Assembly (NCBI RefSeq): GCF_023707985.1
Contig: NZ_BRCF01000011.1
Coordinates: 1-64,000, forward strand
DNA: 64,000 nt
Reading direction: 5' to 3'
DNA from: Sporosarcina sp. NCCP-2716
GTDB lineage: Bacteria; Bacillota; Bacilli; Bacillales_A; Planococcaceae
The notes below the pieces were generated by a model. That model did not search any database, was not told where the DNA came from, and saw only the letters and a list, made by a program, of their open reading frames with translations. Positions 10,282-18,526 of the stretch are shown one piece after another; the first letter of the stretch is position 1; every line of letters begins with the position of its first letter. A program made the translations under genes and the position numbers.

Positions 10282-11694
10282 TCATCCGTGCGTCCGGTCC
10301 ATCATCAGGATGTACGCTTCACCTGCCGGGCATTCCTGCGAGAAACAATCACCATACCGGACACCGGGGATTGCGTAGATCCTCCCCTGTTCCGAAATGA
10401 TGACCGGAAGTGTGTCCCGTTTCGACGGATCGACTTTCCCGTCGATGAACAGCCGGCTCAGTTTTTTCGGTGAGTCCATCCCCGGCAGCCGGATCCGGTC
10501 CCCGGGTTTCCGCGTACGGATTTCAGACGGCATGCCGTCCTCCGCCGGCAGGAAATACCGCCATTCGGCCAAGCCGACAAGTTCATCGGCATCCGTCCGC
10601 TCCGCACGGCACCAACGCAATCTGCACGTCCCCCACCGGACCCATTCGTCTTCCGGGAACGGAATGCTGCGGCATGGCCGCCTTCCCTCTTCTTCCCGAA
10701 CGAATGAGGACACCCCGTACTCCCTCTGCAGCCGCCATCCTTCAGGCAGATCGACAGAGGCGCTGCCGTGCACTTCGCACAGCTGACGGATGAGCTGTTC
10801 CAGCAGGGAGACGTTGTAGATTGCATGTAAAGTTTCCCCATTGTAAAGATACTTTAATAGTAGAGGAACGACCCTCTTTTGTAAAGCCGGGTGCATGGCG
10901 CGAAACGCTTCTGAACGCACGGACAGGACGCCTTCCCGGTCAGCTGCCGCGATCAGCGGTGCAGCATGCTCCGCGGCCATCCTGCTGAGGTAATCCTCCT
11001 CTTCCTGAAGGGTTTCCGACACCCGGACCGCACTGCCTGCCGCTGCCGGCTCCTCTGCCAGCAGCGCCGGCAAGACATGATGCCGGTAGCGGTTCCGCGT
11101 ATAGTCGTCCTTTTCGTTGCTCGGGTCCTCCCGGTATGCCACTCCGTGTTCAGACGCGTACCGGTACAGATCCGCTTTTCCGAGCTGCAGCAGCGGCCGG
11201 ATCAGCCGCCCCTGTCCGATACTCCGGCTGATCGGCATCCCTTTCGGCCGCTGCCCTTTCGCGAGCTGCATCAGCACCGTCTCCAGCTGATCCTCCGCAT
11301 GGTGGGCGACCGCGAGCACCGTATACCCTCCTGCCGTCATCACCTCTTCGAATTTCCCGTAGCGGCCGGTCCGGCAGACGTCCTGCACGCTGCCGCCCGA
11401 CTGCTCCAGCAGCTCCGGCACCGGAACGATCGTCCGGAAGCAGGGGATGCCGAACCGATCCGCCAGCAGCTGCACAGCCTCCCCGTCTGCAGCGGACTCC
11501 TCACCGCGCAGGCAGTGATCGACATGGACCGCCCCGACTTCGATGCCGATCCGCTGCCGGGCTGCCGCCAGATAATGCAGCATCACCATCGAATCGACCC
11601 CTCCTGAACAGGCTGCAAGCACCCGGTCTCCCCGCTGCAGGAGGCCTTTGCGGCGGATGAACCCCAAAACTTCCCGTGTCCATTTATGGTCCAT
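10282..11694 (-). CDS. tilS: tRNA(Ile)-lysidine synthase
   Basis: 470 aa. It adds lysine to C34 of the CAU-anticodon tRNA-Ile, changing its codon from AUG to AUA. The N-terminal PP-loop ATPase motif SGGVDS is at residues 30-35, followed by VHVDHCLRGEES. A central TilS domain and a C-terminal domain with RTRKPGDRIRLPG complete the usual architecture. The ATG is preceded by GGGAGGTGA. It is 25 bp after spoIIE, as in Bacillus. Confidence 0.95.
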   Translation of the reverse strand: MDHKWTREVLGFIRRKGLLQRGDRVLAACSGGVDSMVMLHYLAAARQRIGIEVGAVHVDHCLRGEESAADGEAVQLLADRFGIPCFRTIVPVPELLEQSGGSVQDVCRTGRYGKFEEVMTAGGYTVLAVAHHAEDQLETVLMQLAKGQRPKGMPISRSIGQGRLIRPLLQLGKADLYRYASEHGVAYREDPSNEKDDYTRNRYRHHVLPALLAEEPAAAGSAVRVSETLQEEEDYLSRMAAEHAAPLIAAADREGVLSVRSEAFRAMHPALQKRVVPLLLKYLYNGETLHAIYNVSLLEQLIRQLCEVHGSASVDLPEGWRLQREYGVSSFVREEEGRRPCRSIPFPEDEWVRWGTCRLRWCRAERTDADELVGLAEWRYFLPAEDGMPSEIRTRKPGDRIRLPGMDSPKKLSRLFIDGKVDPSKRDTLPVIISEQGRIYAIPGVRYGDCFSQECPAGEAYILMMDRTHG

Positions 11695-11719
11695 TCCGGC
11701 TCACCTCCCTATTCTCCCT

Positions 11720-14140
11720 TCATCCTACCACTTTCTGCCGGAAAAGTGACGGAGTCCGCATCTTCACACTCGACCAGCTCGGCACGATATGGTCCACTTT
11801 CATGACGAGCACCGTCCGGTCATCCGCCGTCGTCTTGAATTTCCGCTCCATCTCCGCCATGACCCGGTCAGCGAGCGCTTCGCAATCCAGCCCGCTGTGG
11901 CGTTCCAGCGTCTGGCACAGGGCGCGTTCCTGCTGTTCGAGCGGAATATCCCCGTTGAAGATACCGTCCGTCATCATGACGATGATGTCCCCTGATTTCA
12001 GATCCTCGTTTTTCGCTTCCACGGTGAACGAAGGTAAAAATCCGAACGGCACCGCTTTGCTGTCCATCCGCAGGAACTCATCCCCCCGCTTGATGTAGGT
12101 GCTCATCGAACCGGCTTTCCACGACCAGAGCCGGCCGTCCTGCAAGTCGACCAGCGCCAGATCCAAAGTCGCGTACATGTCGTCTAATCCGTTCAGCGCC
12201 ATCATATAATGGAGCGTATGCATGGCCGTTTCAGGACCCATCTTGCGGTCCAGGCACTCCCGCATGAGGCGGATCACTTTCTGGCTTTCGTAATACGCGT
12301 TCAGGTCCTGCCCCATCCCGTCCGACAGCAGCACCGCGGTCAGTCCGTCGTGGATCGGGAACACTTCATACGCATCCCCCGCGTACATCGAGCCGCCGCC
12401 GGCTGTGGCGACGACACCGTACTGCATGGAGAAGCGGACAGCCGACGTGAACGTCAGCTGCAGATGGGCGAACGGCCGCTCCCGTGCCAGGGCTTTCTCC
12501 ACCTGGAATGGCTCTTCATACATCTCCTCCAGGATCGGCAAGATGAGCCGTTCGGCGACCGTCGTATCCGTCTCGAACGACGAACGACGCTCCGGAATCG
12601 AACAGACGATGCGCATGGACCCCTTTTCTTCCGATAAAATATCGATCTGGAAAAACTCGATATCCTGGGCGCGCAGACAGCTGCCGAGTTCCTCTTCCGA
12701 CGGATGATAGATCGTGACGTCTTCTTTGATCTCCTTCATCATATTCTCCAGGTGGGTGCTCATATCACGCAATTGCAGGGCAAGCATCTTGCGCCCGTGC
12801 TGGAGCTGTCCCATGAGCAGGCGGTCCGCGCCGCGTTCCTCCAGCTCTTCGATCAGTCCGTTATGGCGGACACATTTGTAGCGGATCTTCTCTTCCACCC
12901 GGTGCCGTGCCGCTTTCTTCGTGGCGGAGTAGGTCGATTCCCATTCCGAAAGAAGCGCCGGCATGCTGTCGTCATTCGACTCCCAGCATTTCGTATACCG
13001 GAAGCATGAACGGCAGGCGAGCGGCAGCTCCTCCGTCCGCGCCCTGTGATGCGTCTCCTGGGCGGGGAACTGATCATTCACCATCGTCGACATGAACGAC
13101 GCGAACTGCTGGAAATCCGTCAATTGTTCATCCAGCCGGCGGGCCAGCCACTGCTGGCGCTTTTCGGACAGATCCTGCCGCTCCGGCTGCAGCACATCGG
13201 AGACGGAAGCAAGCCGCCTCGATGGAATGAGGAAGAACAGGACGGTCGCCACACCGATTGTGACGAAATGCGTCTGGTCGAGCGGCAGCGTCAGGTCATA
13301 CATCAGGAAGAAGACAGAAGCGAACAGACCTCCCGTCGCCACCCCCAGTTTCCCGAACCCTTTCATGGAACCGGCGGCGAACCCTGTCATGCCGTACACG
13401 GTCATCATGCCTGTGAAGGAAAGCTCCGCCATACCGGTGATGGCGGCAATCATCATGGCGATCGTCGTTGAGAACAGGACACCGCCCGACACGGCAGCAA
13501 TCAGGATCGCCATATAGAGAAGAGCGCCCGGCACCGAAACGAGACCGATCATCATCCGGTCCATCCCGGTCGTCGCCATCGCCGCGATGATGCAGGCAGC
13601 CCCCAGCTGCTCAGCCCGCCACGGGGAGTACAGCAGCTTATCGACCTGGGGGAACGCGATGAACAGAAAGACGGTCATGACAAGTGCGAGCAGTGCCTCG
13701 AACCCGATCGCCACCTGCACGGTCAGCGGCGGCTGGCCGGCATACATGATCAGCTGCCAGAACACCTGCGTGGCGATGATCGTCCCGGCGACCGTGAGCT
13801 GCACCGATTTCCGGGTGAACGCATGCCGGATGACCAAGTTGAACAGCACGAGCTGCAACACGAACAAGAGGGCTTGTCCGAGACCGAGGAATAGACTGCC
13901 GCTCATTCCGCCGACGAACGCAGGGATCAGGTACTTCGGATAGCGCATGACCGCGAGCGCCCAGACCGGCAGCAAAAACGGAACGGCGGCGTCGAACAGG
14001 ACGGCCTGCGCTAAAAAGAAGGAGCCGAATGCGAAGAAAAACGTCGTCAGCAAGTGCACCTTCCGTTCCATAATCGACCCGAGCATGCTTTGAATTGGAT
14101 GCATCACGTTTCTCTCTGTATTGCTGCTGACCAACTTCAT
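11720..14140 (-). CDS. spoIIE: Stage II sporulation protein E (SpoIIE, PP2C serine phosphatase)
   Basis: 806 aa. It works at the polar septum, interacts with FtsZ, and dephosphorylates SpoIIAA to release sigma-F in the forespore. About ten hydrophobic segments fill residues 30-310, a linker follows, and a C-terminal PPM phosphatase domain (about 585-795) carries the metal-binding motifs YAGDAYE, LLSDGMGQ and MMTDGIFNGD. Length is close to the 827 aa of the Bacillus subtilis protein. The start has GGGGGAA upstream. Its promoter has the peculiar 21-bp spacing of Spo0A-activated sigma-A promoters. It is firm evidence for sporulation capacity. Confidence 0.96.
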   Translation of the reverse strand: MKLVSSNTERNVMHPIQSMLGSIMERKVHLLTTFFFAFGSFFLAQAVLFDAAVPFLLPVWALAVMRYPKYLIPAFVGGMSGSLFLGLGQALLFVLQLVLFNLVIRHAFTRKSVQLTVAGTIIATQVFWQLIMYAGQPPLTVQVAIGFEALLALVMTVFLFIAFPQVDKLLYSPWRAEQLGAACIIAAMATTGMDRMMIGLVSVPGALLYMAILIAAVSGGVLFSTTIAMMIAAITGMAELSFTGMMTVYGMTGFAAGSMKGFGKLGVATGGLFASVFFLMYDLTLPLDQTHFVTIGVATVLFFLIPSRRLASVSDVLQPERQDLSEKRQQWLARRLDEQLTDFQQFASFMSTMVNDQFPAQETHHRARTEELPLACRSCFRYTKCWESNDDSMPALLSEWESTYSATKKAARHRVEEKIRYKCVRHNGLIEELEERGADRLLMGQLQHGRKMLALQLRDMSTHLENMMKEIKEDVTIYHPSEEELGSCLRAQDIEFFQIDILSEEKGSMRIVCSIPERRSSFETDTTVAERLILPILEEMYEEPFQVEKALARERPFAHLQLTFTSAVRFSMQYGVVATAGGGSMYAGDAYEVFPIHDGLTAVLLSDGMGQDLNAYYESQKVIRLMRECLDRKMGPETAMHTLHYMMALNGLDDMYATLDLALVDLQDGRLWSWKAGSMSTYIKRGDEFLRMDSKAVPFGFLPSFTVEAKNEDLKSGDIIVMMTDGIFNGDIPLEQQERALCQTLERHSGLDCEALADRVMAEMERKFKTTADDRTVLVMKVDHIVPSWSSVKMRTPSLFRQKVVG

Positions 14141-14170
14141 CTCTCATTCCCCCTATGACCTAGTGCCGTA

Positions 14171-14203
14171 AGTATACCGGGAGGCTGCTTCATAATTTGT
14201 CTC
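14171..14203 (-). promoter_or_regulatory. spoIIE promoter (Spo0A-activated sigma-A type, 21-bp spacer)
   Basis: Minus strand: -35-like GAGACA (14203-14198), a 21-bp spacer and -10 TATACT (14176-14171), about 30 bp upstream of spoIIE. The 21-bp spacing is the known anomaly of Spo0A-dependent spoIIE and spoIIG promoters. Confidence 0.65.
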
Positions 14204-14229
14204 TTCCTGACACCTGGTCCTAAAAACAT

Positions 14230-14236
14230 TTCGACG
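14230..14236 (-). promoter_or_regulatory. Possible 0A box upstream of spoIIE
   Basis: CGTCGAA on the minus strand matches six of the seven bases of the Spo0A box TGTCGAA. It lies about 70 bp upstream of the predicted start of transcription, in the range used by Spo0A at spoIIE in Bacillus. Confidence 0.5.
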
Positions 14237-14330
14237 GTTTCCGGGGATGTTTTTTCGGGTCGCGGATGAAGGATAGATCGGACTCCGGGACAGGCTGCGT
14301 CTTCTTTTCTGAAAAAGTCTCGGGAAACCG

Positions 14331-14359
14331 TTGACAAGTTCTTCTGCTCTCTGTATGAT
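14331..14359 (+). promoter_or_regulatory. tRNA-Met promoter (sigma-A)
   Basis: Plus strand: TTGACA (14331-14336), 17-bp spacer, TATGAT (14354-14359). It is about 40 bp upstream of the tRNA gene and points away from spoIIE. Confidence 0.85.
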
Positions 14360-14399
14360 GTAAAGGGTCGCAAAGATGAACTTTGCGGATCATCCATTT

Positions 14400-14473
14400 G
14401 GCGGTGTAGCTCAGCTGGCTAGAGCGTACGGTTCATACCCGTGAGGTCGGGGGTTCGATCCCCTCCGCCGCTA
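14400..14473 (+). tRNA. tRNA-Met (CAT anticodon, elongator type)
   Basis: 74-nt cloverleaf: acceptor GGCGGTG/CGCCGCT, D arm with AGCTCAGCTGG, anticodon loop TTCATAC, T arm GGGGG TTCGATC CCCTC. It has the same sequence form as the Bacillus elongator tRNA-Met next to spoIIE. The 3' CCA is not encoded (the gene is followed by TATT). It is on the opposite strand from its neighbours and has its own promoter and terminator. Confidence 0.95.
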
Positions 14474-14489
14474 TATTGTATCGTGTGAA

Positions 14490-14521
14490 AGGATCTGTCG
14501 AAATGACAGATCCTTTTTTTG
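14490..14521 (+). terminator. Terminator of tRNA-Met
   Basis: Perfect 10-bp stem AGGATCTGTC/GACAGATCCT (14490-14499 with 14505-14514), 5-nt loop, then a T run on the plus strand. Confidence 0.9.
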
Positions 14522-14568
14522 TGTGCTTGGGTTTTGATACAGCGGATGCCCCGGGAGAGTGCGGGATT

Positions 14569-14759
14569 GCTCATAAAACCGGGGGAACCGCTCATAAATT
14601 CCTGAAAACGCTCATAAACCTCGGAAAACGCTCATAAATTCTGCAAACCGCTCATAAATCCTGCAAACCGCTCATAAACCTCAGCAAACCGCTCATAAAT
14701 CCCGCAAACCGCTCATAAACCTCAGCAAACCGCTCATAAACTGCCCAATGCGCTCATAA
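14569..14759. repeat. Tandem array of ten 20/21-bp units (core CCGCTCATAAA)
   Basis: GCTCATAA begins at 14569, 14590, 14610, 14630, 14650, 14670, 14691, 14711, 14732 and 14752, so the period is 20 or 21 bp. Typical unit: AAACCGCTCATAAATCCTGC. The units differ mainly in the six bases between cores. The array lies between the tRNA-Met terminator and the yabR terminator, outside both transcription units. The mixed 20/21 spacing breaks any long reading frame. Function is unknown. Confidence 0.92.
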
Positions 14760-14785
14760 CAACGAGCCGACCGACACACCGCCAG

Positions 14786-14829
14786 CAAGAAAAAGCTGAG
14801 CGTGCGCCCAGAAGGCACATGCTCAGCTC
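14786..14829 (-). terminator. Terminator of yabR
   Basis: Stem AGCTGAGC/GCTCAGCT (14794-14801 with 14821-14828), extended inward by imperfect pairs, followed by TTTTTC on the minus strand. Confidence 0.8.
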
Positions 14830-14899
14830 TCGATATATAAGACATTTTTTTTGTATTGAAACAGCTCGCGAGGGTCGGTAACAACCTTATTCGTACACG

Positions 14900-15319
14900 T
14901 CAGCCTCTGCGTGCTCCGCGGCCTCCGCGTTTTGACTCGGTTGCGCGCTTAAGTGTCGTGAGGCGTTCCTCGCTGTCCTTCATGAATTTCGCCATTTTCT
15001 GCTCGAAATTCTCCGGACGCTCCGGCGGACGTCCTCCCTGACGAGGGCGTGATGGTCGCTGCGGGCGCTGCGGCCGTTCGGATTCCGGTTTCGCTTTCCG
15101 GATCGACAAGCCGATCTTGCCGTCTGAACCGACGTTCATGACTTTCACTTCAACTTTGTCGCCGACTTTTAAATGATCGTTAATATCCTTGACGTAGTTG
15201 TCCGCCACTTCACTGATGTGGACAAGTCCTGTTACGCCGGTCGGCAATTCAACGAATGCCCCAAAATTTGTAATCCCTGTCACTTTACCCTCTAATTTGC
15301 TGCCTACTTCAATTGACAT
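14900..15319 (-). CDS. yabR: S1-domain RNA-binding protein YabR
   Basis: 139 aa. A single S1 RNA-binding domain fills residues 5-75 (GKVTGITNFGAFVEL, GLVHISEV, VGDKVEVKV). It is followed by a low-complexity tail rich in Arg, Pro and Gln (PQRPQRPSRPRQGGRPPERP), a short helix and a Gly/Arg end. It belongs to the general stress protein 13 family, whose exact role is unsettled but linked to ribosomes. AAGGAGGAG precedes the ATG. It has its own promoter and terminator. The Arg/Pro tail is longer than in Bacillus subtilis as far as I recall. Confidence 0.9.
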   Translation of the reverse strand: MSIEVGSKLEGKVTGITNFGAFVELPTGVTGLVHISEVADNYVKDINDHLKVGDKVEVKVMNVGSDGKIGLSIRKAKPESERPQRPQRPSRPRQGGRPPERPENFEQKMAKFMKDSEERLTTLKRATESKRGGRGARRG

Positions 15320-15350
15320 AAAAAAAATGCTCCTCCTTAGAATTTAAGCG

Positions 15351-15371
15351 GGCTCCCCTTCTTCAGGAGCC
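15351..15371 (-). other. Hairpin in the yabR leader
   Basis: GGCTCC/GGAGCC stem (15351-15356 with 15366-15371) in the 90-nt untranslated leader between the yabR promoter and its ribosome binding site. No T run follows, so it is a leader structure rather than a terminator. No riboswitch family was recognised. Confidence 0.4.
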
Positions 15372-15417
15372 TAGCAACCGTTTTTACGGGTCCTGCCTGC
15401 GCAAGATTCCTACTTTC

Positions 15418-15445
15418 ATTATATCCAACAAAAAAAGAGTGTCAA
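15418..15445 (-). promoter_or_regulatory. yabR promoter (sigma-A)
   Basis: Minus strand: TTGACA (15445-15440), 16-bp spacer, TATAAT (15423-15418). Both hexamers are perfect. It partly overlaps the T-rich end of the divIC transcript. Confidence 0.85.
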
Positions 15446-15450
15446 TAAGA

Positions 15451-15870
15451 CTACTCTTTTCCGCCGTCTTTTTTGTCCATTTTTTTCTTTCCTTCCGGCA
15501 GGGAGAAAATGATTTCACCCTCATTCGAAACGAAATACTCTTTCCGGGCCAATTTCGCGATGTACTCTTCGTCGTCCAATTTCAGCAGCTGTTTCTTGAG
15601 CTGCTCCTGTTCGCCCGTCTTCGCGGCGAGCTGTTCGATCAGTTGCTGTTTCTCCTGCTGCTTCGCAGCCAGCAATTCCTTCTGCTGGTGATTGTAGCCC
15701 GCAATGCCGCCGAATGTGACGACTGCAATGATGGCGAAGGCCAGCAATTTCAGCTTCAGCCGTTTCTTCTGCCTGCGGCGCCAGTCTTCTTTGCGTTGCA
15801 TGGAGCGGACATATTCAGTTTCAATCGATGCAACGGATGAGGAATTTTGCTTCCTTGCCTTTTGCTCCAT
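15451..15870 (-). CDS. divIC: Cell-division protein DivIC (FtsB-like)
   Basis: 139 aa bitopic membrane protein of the divisome that pairs with FtsL and DivIB. Basic cytoplasmic N-terminus, one transmembrane helix (about residues 41-57), then a coiled coil (KQQEKQQLIEQLAAKTGEQE region, about 62-100) and the conserved end DDEEYIAKLARKEYFVSNEGEIIFSLP, which identifies DivIC/FtsB. The ATG follows GAGGGGG and AGGAG. It is the last gene of the yabP-yabQ-divIC stretch. Confidence 0.95.
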   Translation of the reverse strand: MEQKARKQNSSSVASIETEYVRSMQRKEDWRRRQKKRLKLKLLAFAIIAVVTFGGIAGYNHQQKELLAAKQQEKQQLIEQLAAKTGEQEQLKKQLLKLDDEEYIAKLARKEYFVSNEGEIIFSLPEGKKKMDKKDGGKE

Positions 15871-15925
15871 CTCCTGTACAGCCCCCTCAACTACAATTTT
15901 ACAGCTGGTCTATTTCCATTATACG

Positions 15926-16393
15926 TCACTCGGGCTTTTTTTTGAAGCGAAAGTTGACAAGCCGGCGGTATAGATAACGGAACGGTCCTATGAGGACGTA
16001 CACCACTGCAAAAAGGATGCGGAAGACACTGCGGATTCCCCAGGCGATCAGACGGATCAGCCACACAATCGGACGGATGAACAGCAGGACGGCCAGCCTT
16101 CCGATCAGTCGGAACGGCCGATGGAACAGGCTGGCGTACAGCAGCAGCCCAGCCAGCTGGGCGAGCGGATCGTACATCCGCCACTCGCCGGCCCGGAATT
16201 CGAAGAGCACGGCAAAGGCGAAACAGCCTGCGAGCAGCCAGCCGGCTCCCTCCAGCCAGCCGGAGACCCGCCGGACCGCCGATGATTTCCCGGTCTGTGC
16301 GATGCCCGTGCCGATCATATCCATGAACGCGCCTGCGATGATTCCGGAGCCGATCATCGCAAGCAGGCTGACGAACTGGCCGGAAATGCTCAT
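15926..16393 (-). CDS. yabQ: Spore cortex biosynthesis protein YabQ
   Basis: 155 aa. Four to five hydrophobic segments and a basic C-terminus (YRRLVNFRFKKKPE). In Bacillus subtilis YabQ is a membrane protein of the mother cell needed for cortex formation. Its ATG overlaps the yabP stop by 4 nt (ATGA), so the two are coupled. Sequence conservation in this family is low, so the call relies on topology and the strict yabP-yabQ-divIC order. Confidence 0.88.
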   Translation of the reverse strand: MSISGQFVSLLAMIGSGIIAGAFMDMIGTGIAQTGKSSAVRRVSGWLEGAGWLLAGCFAFAVLFEFRAGEWRMYDPLAQLAGLLLYASLFHRPFRLIGRLAVLLFIRPIVWLIRLIAWGIRSVFRILFAVVYVLIGPFRYLYRRLVNFRFKKKPE

Positions 16394-16686
16394 CCGAACA
16401 ATTTATGGAGGAAGTTACGGGAGCCTGTCTCTTCTTCGTCGTACTGGAGCGTGCTGACGGAACCTTCCAAGGTAAGAAGGCCTTTGTCGACATCCAAGTG
16501 GACGATGCGTAACTCTTCTCCTTTGATGGTCAGCATTCCTTGGGAGGTCCGGACGAGAAACTCTTCCTGGTCGAACCGGTCGATCGTCTTGACGGATGTC
16601 AGGTCCATCCGTTTCCGATTGCGCATCGTGACGACGTGATCCCCGGATGGAATCGTGTAGGCTGGGCTTTCAGTTTGGATTTGCAT
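16390..16686 (-). CDS. yabP: Sporulation protein YabP
   Basis: 98 aa, all-beta predicted. The family signature RKRMDLTSVKTIDRFDQEEFLVRTSQGMLTIKG (seen from residue 24) is clear. YabP is made in the mother cell and is needed for normal spore morphogenesis in Bacillus subtilis. AGGGGGAC precedes the ATG. It follows the rqcP terminator and so starts a separate sporulation unit with yabQ and perhaps divIC. Confidence 0.92.
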   Translation of the reverse strand: MQIQTESPAYTIPSGDHVVTMRNRKRMDLTSVKTIDRFDQEEFLVRTSQGMLTIKGEELRIVHLDVDKGLLTLEGSVSTLQYDEEETGSRNFLHKLFG

Positions 16687-16734
16687 AGTCTGTCCCCCTG
16701 TCGAATTTGTACACTGCCATCCTATGCACGTCCA

Positions 16735-16767
16735 ACAAAAAACATGACAGGAAACCTCCTGTCATGT
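16735..16767 (-). terminator. Terminator of rqcP
   Basis: Perfect 11-bp stem ACATGACAGGA/TCCTGTCATGT (16742-16752 with 16757-16767), 4-nt loop, then TTTTTTG on the minus strand. Confidence 0.88.
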
Positions 16768-16771
16768 CTGT

Positions 16772-17062
16772 TCAGTCTTCGTCGTCCACGAACTCCGGCT
16801 CCACTTTGTCGAGCTTTTCCTCTTTGACGATCGTATACATCGTCGCGGCATCCTCTTTTTTCGTCGATGCCTTCAATTCGTTCACAGTGACAGTGACGAT
16901 CTTCTGGCCGAAGCGGATCGCGAGTTCCTGACCCGGCGCCACGTCGGATGACGCTTTGGCGACTTTGCCGTTGATGGTGATGCGGCCCTGGTCCGCGACT
17001 TGCTTCGCGAGTGTCCGGCGTTTGATCAGCCGTGACACTTTCAAGAATTTATCGAGTCTCAT
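16772..17062 (-). CDS. rqcP: Ribosome-associated quality control protein RqcP (YabO, S4-domain Hsp15 family)
   Basis: 96 aa. The S4 RNA-binding domain fills residues 1-60 (MRLDKFLKVSRLIKRRT, then QGRITINGKVAKASSDV). In Bacillus, RqcP works with RqcH on obstructed 50S subunits to add alanine tails. The start ATG overlaps the yabN stop by 4 nt (ATGA), and AGGAGG is 8 nt upstream; a longer in-frame reading is less likely. The C-terminal tail is acidic. It is co-transcribed with yabM and yabN. Confidence 0.94.
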   Translation of the reverse strand: MRLDKFLKVSRLIKRRTLAKQVADQGRITINGKVAKASSDVAPGQELAIRFGQKIVTVTVNELKASTKKEDAATMYTIVKEEKLDKVEPEFVDDED

Positions 17063-18522
17063 GTCAAGTTCCTCCTGTTCCGTTTGGCTTCCTGCCAAAA
17101 TTGTTCGAGCTCGTCCAGCGTATAGTCGCTGAACTCCCCGCGCCCGGCGGCGACCGCCTGTTCGATGTAGGCGAACCGGGTCTGGAATTTCCTGTTGGCG
17201 TGCTGCATCGCTTCTTCCGGTGACAGTTTCAGGAAGCGGGCGATGTTGACGAGGGTGAAGAATACGTCGCCGAGCTCATCCGTCCGGGAATCCTGCGTGC
17301 CGTCCGCGACTTCGTCCTTGAACTCCTGCCATTCCTCTTCGAACTTCGCAAAGGCCCCGCTGACGTCATCCCAATCGAATCCGACGCGGGCAGCAGCTTT
17401 TTGATAATTAAAGGAGGTCAGCAGCGATGAACCGGTCAGCGCCTGTCCGTCGAGCAATGACGTCCGCTCCGGTTTTTCCGCGGCTTTGATGGTCTGCCAG
17501 TTGGCGAGGACCTCTTCCGCGTCGGCCACGTCCGTTTCGCCGAACACGTGCGGATGTCGGCGGATCATCTTGTCTCCCACCGCAGACAGCACGTCCTCGA
17601 TGGAGAAGTAGCCTTCATCTTCACCGATCTGCGCGTGCAGGAACACTTGCAGCAGCACGTCGCCGAGTTCTTCGACCAGCCCCTCGTCGTCTTGCCGGTC
17701 GATGGCGTCGATCACTTCGTGCGCTTCTTCGATCAGATACCGTTTCAGCGATTCGTGCGTCTGTTCCCGGTCCCACGGGCAGCCTTCCGGACCGCGGAGC
17801 TCCGCGATGATCGCCCGGAACGTCTGCCATTCCTTCAGCCGGCCCGTCTGTTGCGGCACAGGCGGCACGTAGACCGTCGTCAAGTTGTCGATTTCCGTGC
17901 TGCGGTCAAGATCCACGAGAGGGACGGTGCGGACTTGCTCCGCGGAAGTTCCAGCTGCCGTGACGATCGTAACAGGATGTTCGACATCATACTTTTCGAG
18001 CAGCGTCAGTTTCACGTCGGAAGCGACGAACGCATCGTACACTTGGCCGATCAGGACGTGCTGCCCCATCATGACGGCATCCTGATGGAGATCCGTCGCG
18101 TCCAGCAGCTGAAACCCTTCGATCGGATCAATGCGCAACGCAGTGAAGACAGGATCGAGGAAACTGCTGCCTCCCGCGATGTCCAGTTCGACTCTGCCGG
18201 CTTTCTCCTCTTCGATCAGCAGCTGGACCGTCCGCTCTGCGACGAGCGGATGGCCCGGGACCGCGTATGTAACCGGACCGTGCGCCGCCATGTCGAGCAG
18301 GCGGCTGACAATTGTCTTGTAAACGGCATCGAACGCATCATTCGATTCGTACACGTCATCGAAACTGCGAAGCTGCACCCTTTCCGCCTTCAGTTCATCG
18401 ACCGCCGGATGCTGATCCGTCCGGACGATCAGCGTCTCCGCCGCTTTCAGTTTCCGGTAGACTCCGAGCGGCAGCTGATCGAGCTCCCCGGCTCCGAGTC
18501 CGATTATCGTTATTGTATGCAT
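17059..18522 (-). CDS. yabN: YabN: tetrapyrrole-methylase-like domain fused to MazG nucleotide pyrophosphohydrolase
   Basis: 487 aa, two-domain protein. Residues 1-215 resemble SAM-dependent tetrapyrrole methylases (ITIIGLGAGELDQLPLGVY, PVTYAVPGHPLVAE). Residues 235-480 form a full MazG protein with two NTP-binding halves (LRGPEGCPWDREQTHESL, LIEEAHEVIDAID, ELGDVLLQVFLHA). MazG enzymes hydrolyse NTPs or dNTPs to monophosphates; the methylase-like part has no proven activity. It follows yabM by 4 bp and overlaps rqcP. Confidence 0.93.
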   Translation of the reverse strand: MHTITIIGLGAGELDQLPLGVYRKLKAAETLIVRTDQHPAVDELKAERVQLRSFDDVYESNDAFDAVYKTIVSRLLDMAAHGPVTYAVPGHPLVAERTVQLLIEEEKAGRVELDIAGGSSFLDPVFTALRIDPIEGFQLLDATDLHQDAVMMGQHVLIGQVYDAFVASDVKLTLLEKYDVEHPVTIVTAAGTSAEQVRTVPLVDLDRSTEIDNLTTVYVPPVPQQTGRLKEWQTFRAIIAELRGPEGCPWDREQTHESLKRYLIEEAHEVIDAIDRQDDEGLVEELGDVLLQVFLHAQIGEDEGYFSIEDVLSAVGDKMIRRHPHVFGETDVADAEEVLANWQTIKAAEKPERTSLLDGQALTGSSLLTSFNYQKAAARVGFDWDDVSGAFAKFEEEWQEFKDEVADGTQDSRTDELGDVFFTLVNIARFLKLSPEEAMQHANRKFQTRFAYIEQAVAAGRGEFSDYTLDELEQFWQEAKRNRRNLT

Positions 18523-18526
18523 ACAT

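Noticed and set aside
14693..14884. Minus-strand 63-codon ORF ending in MSGLLRFMSGLRDL repeats
   Set aside because: It reads from the yabR terminator into the 20/21-bp array; mixed spacing breaks the frame, so it is a by-product of the repeat.
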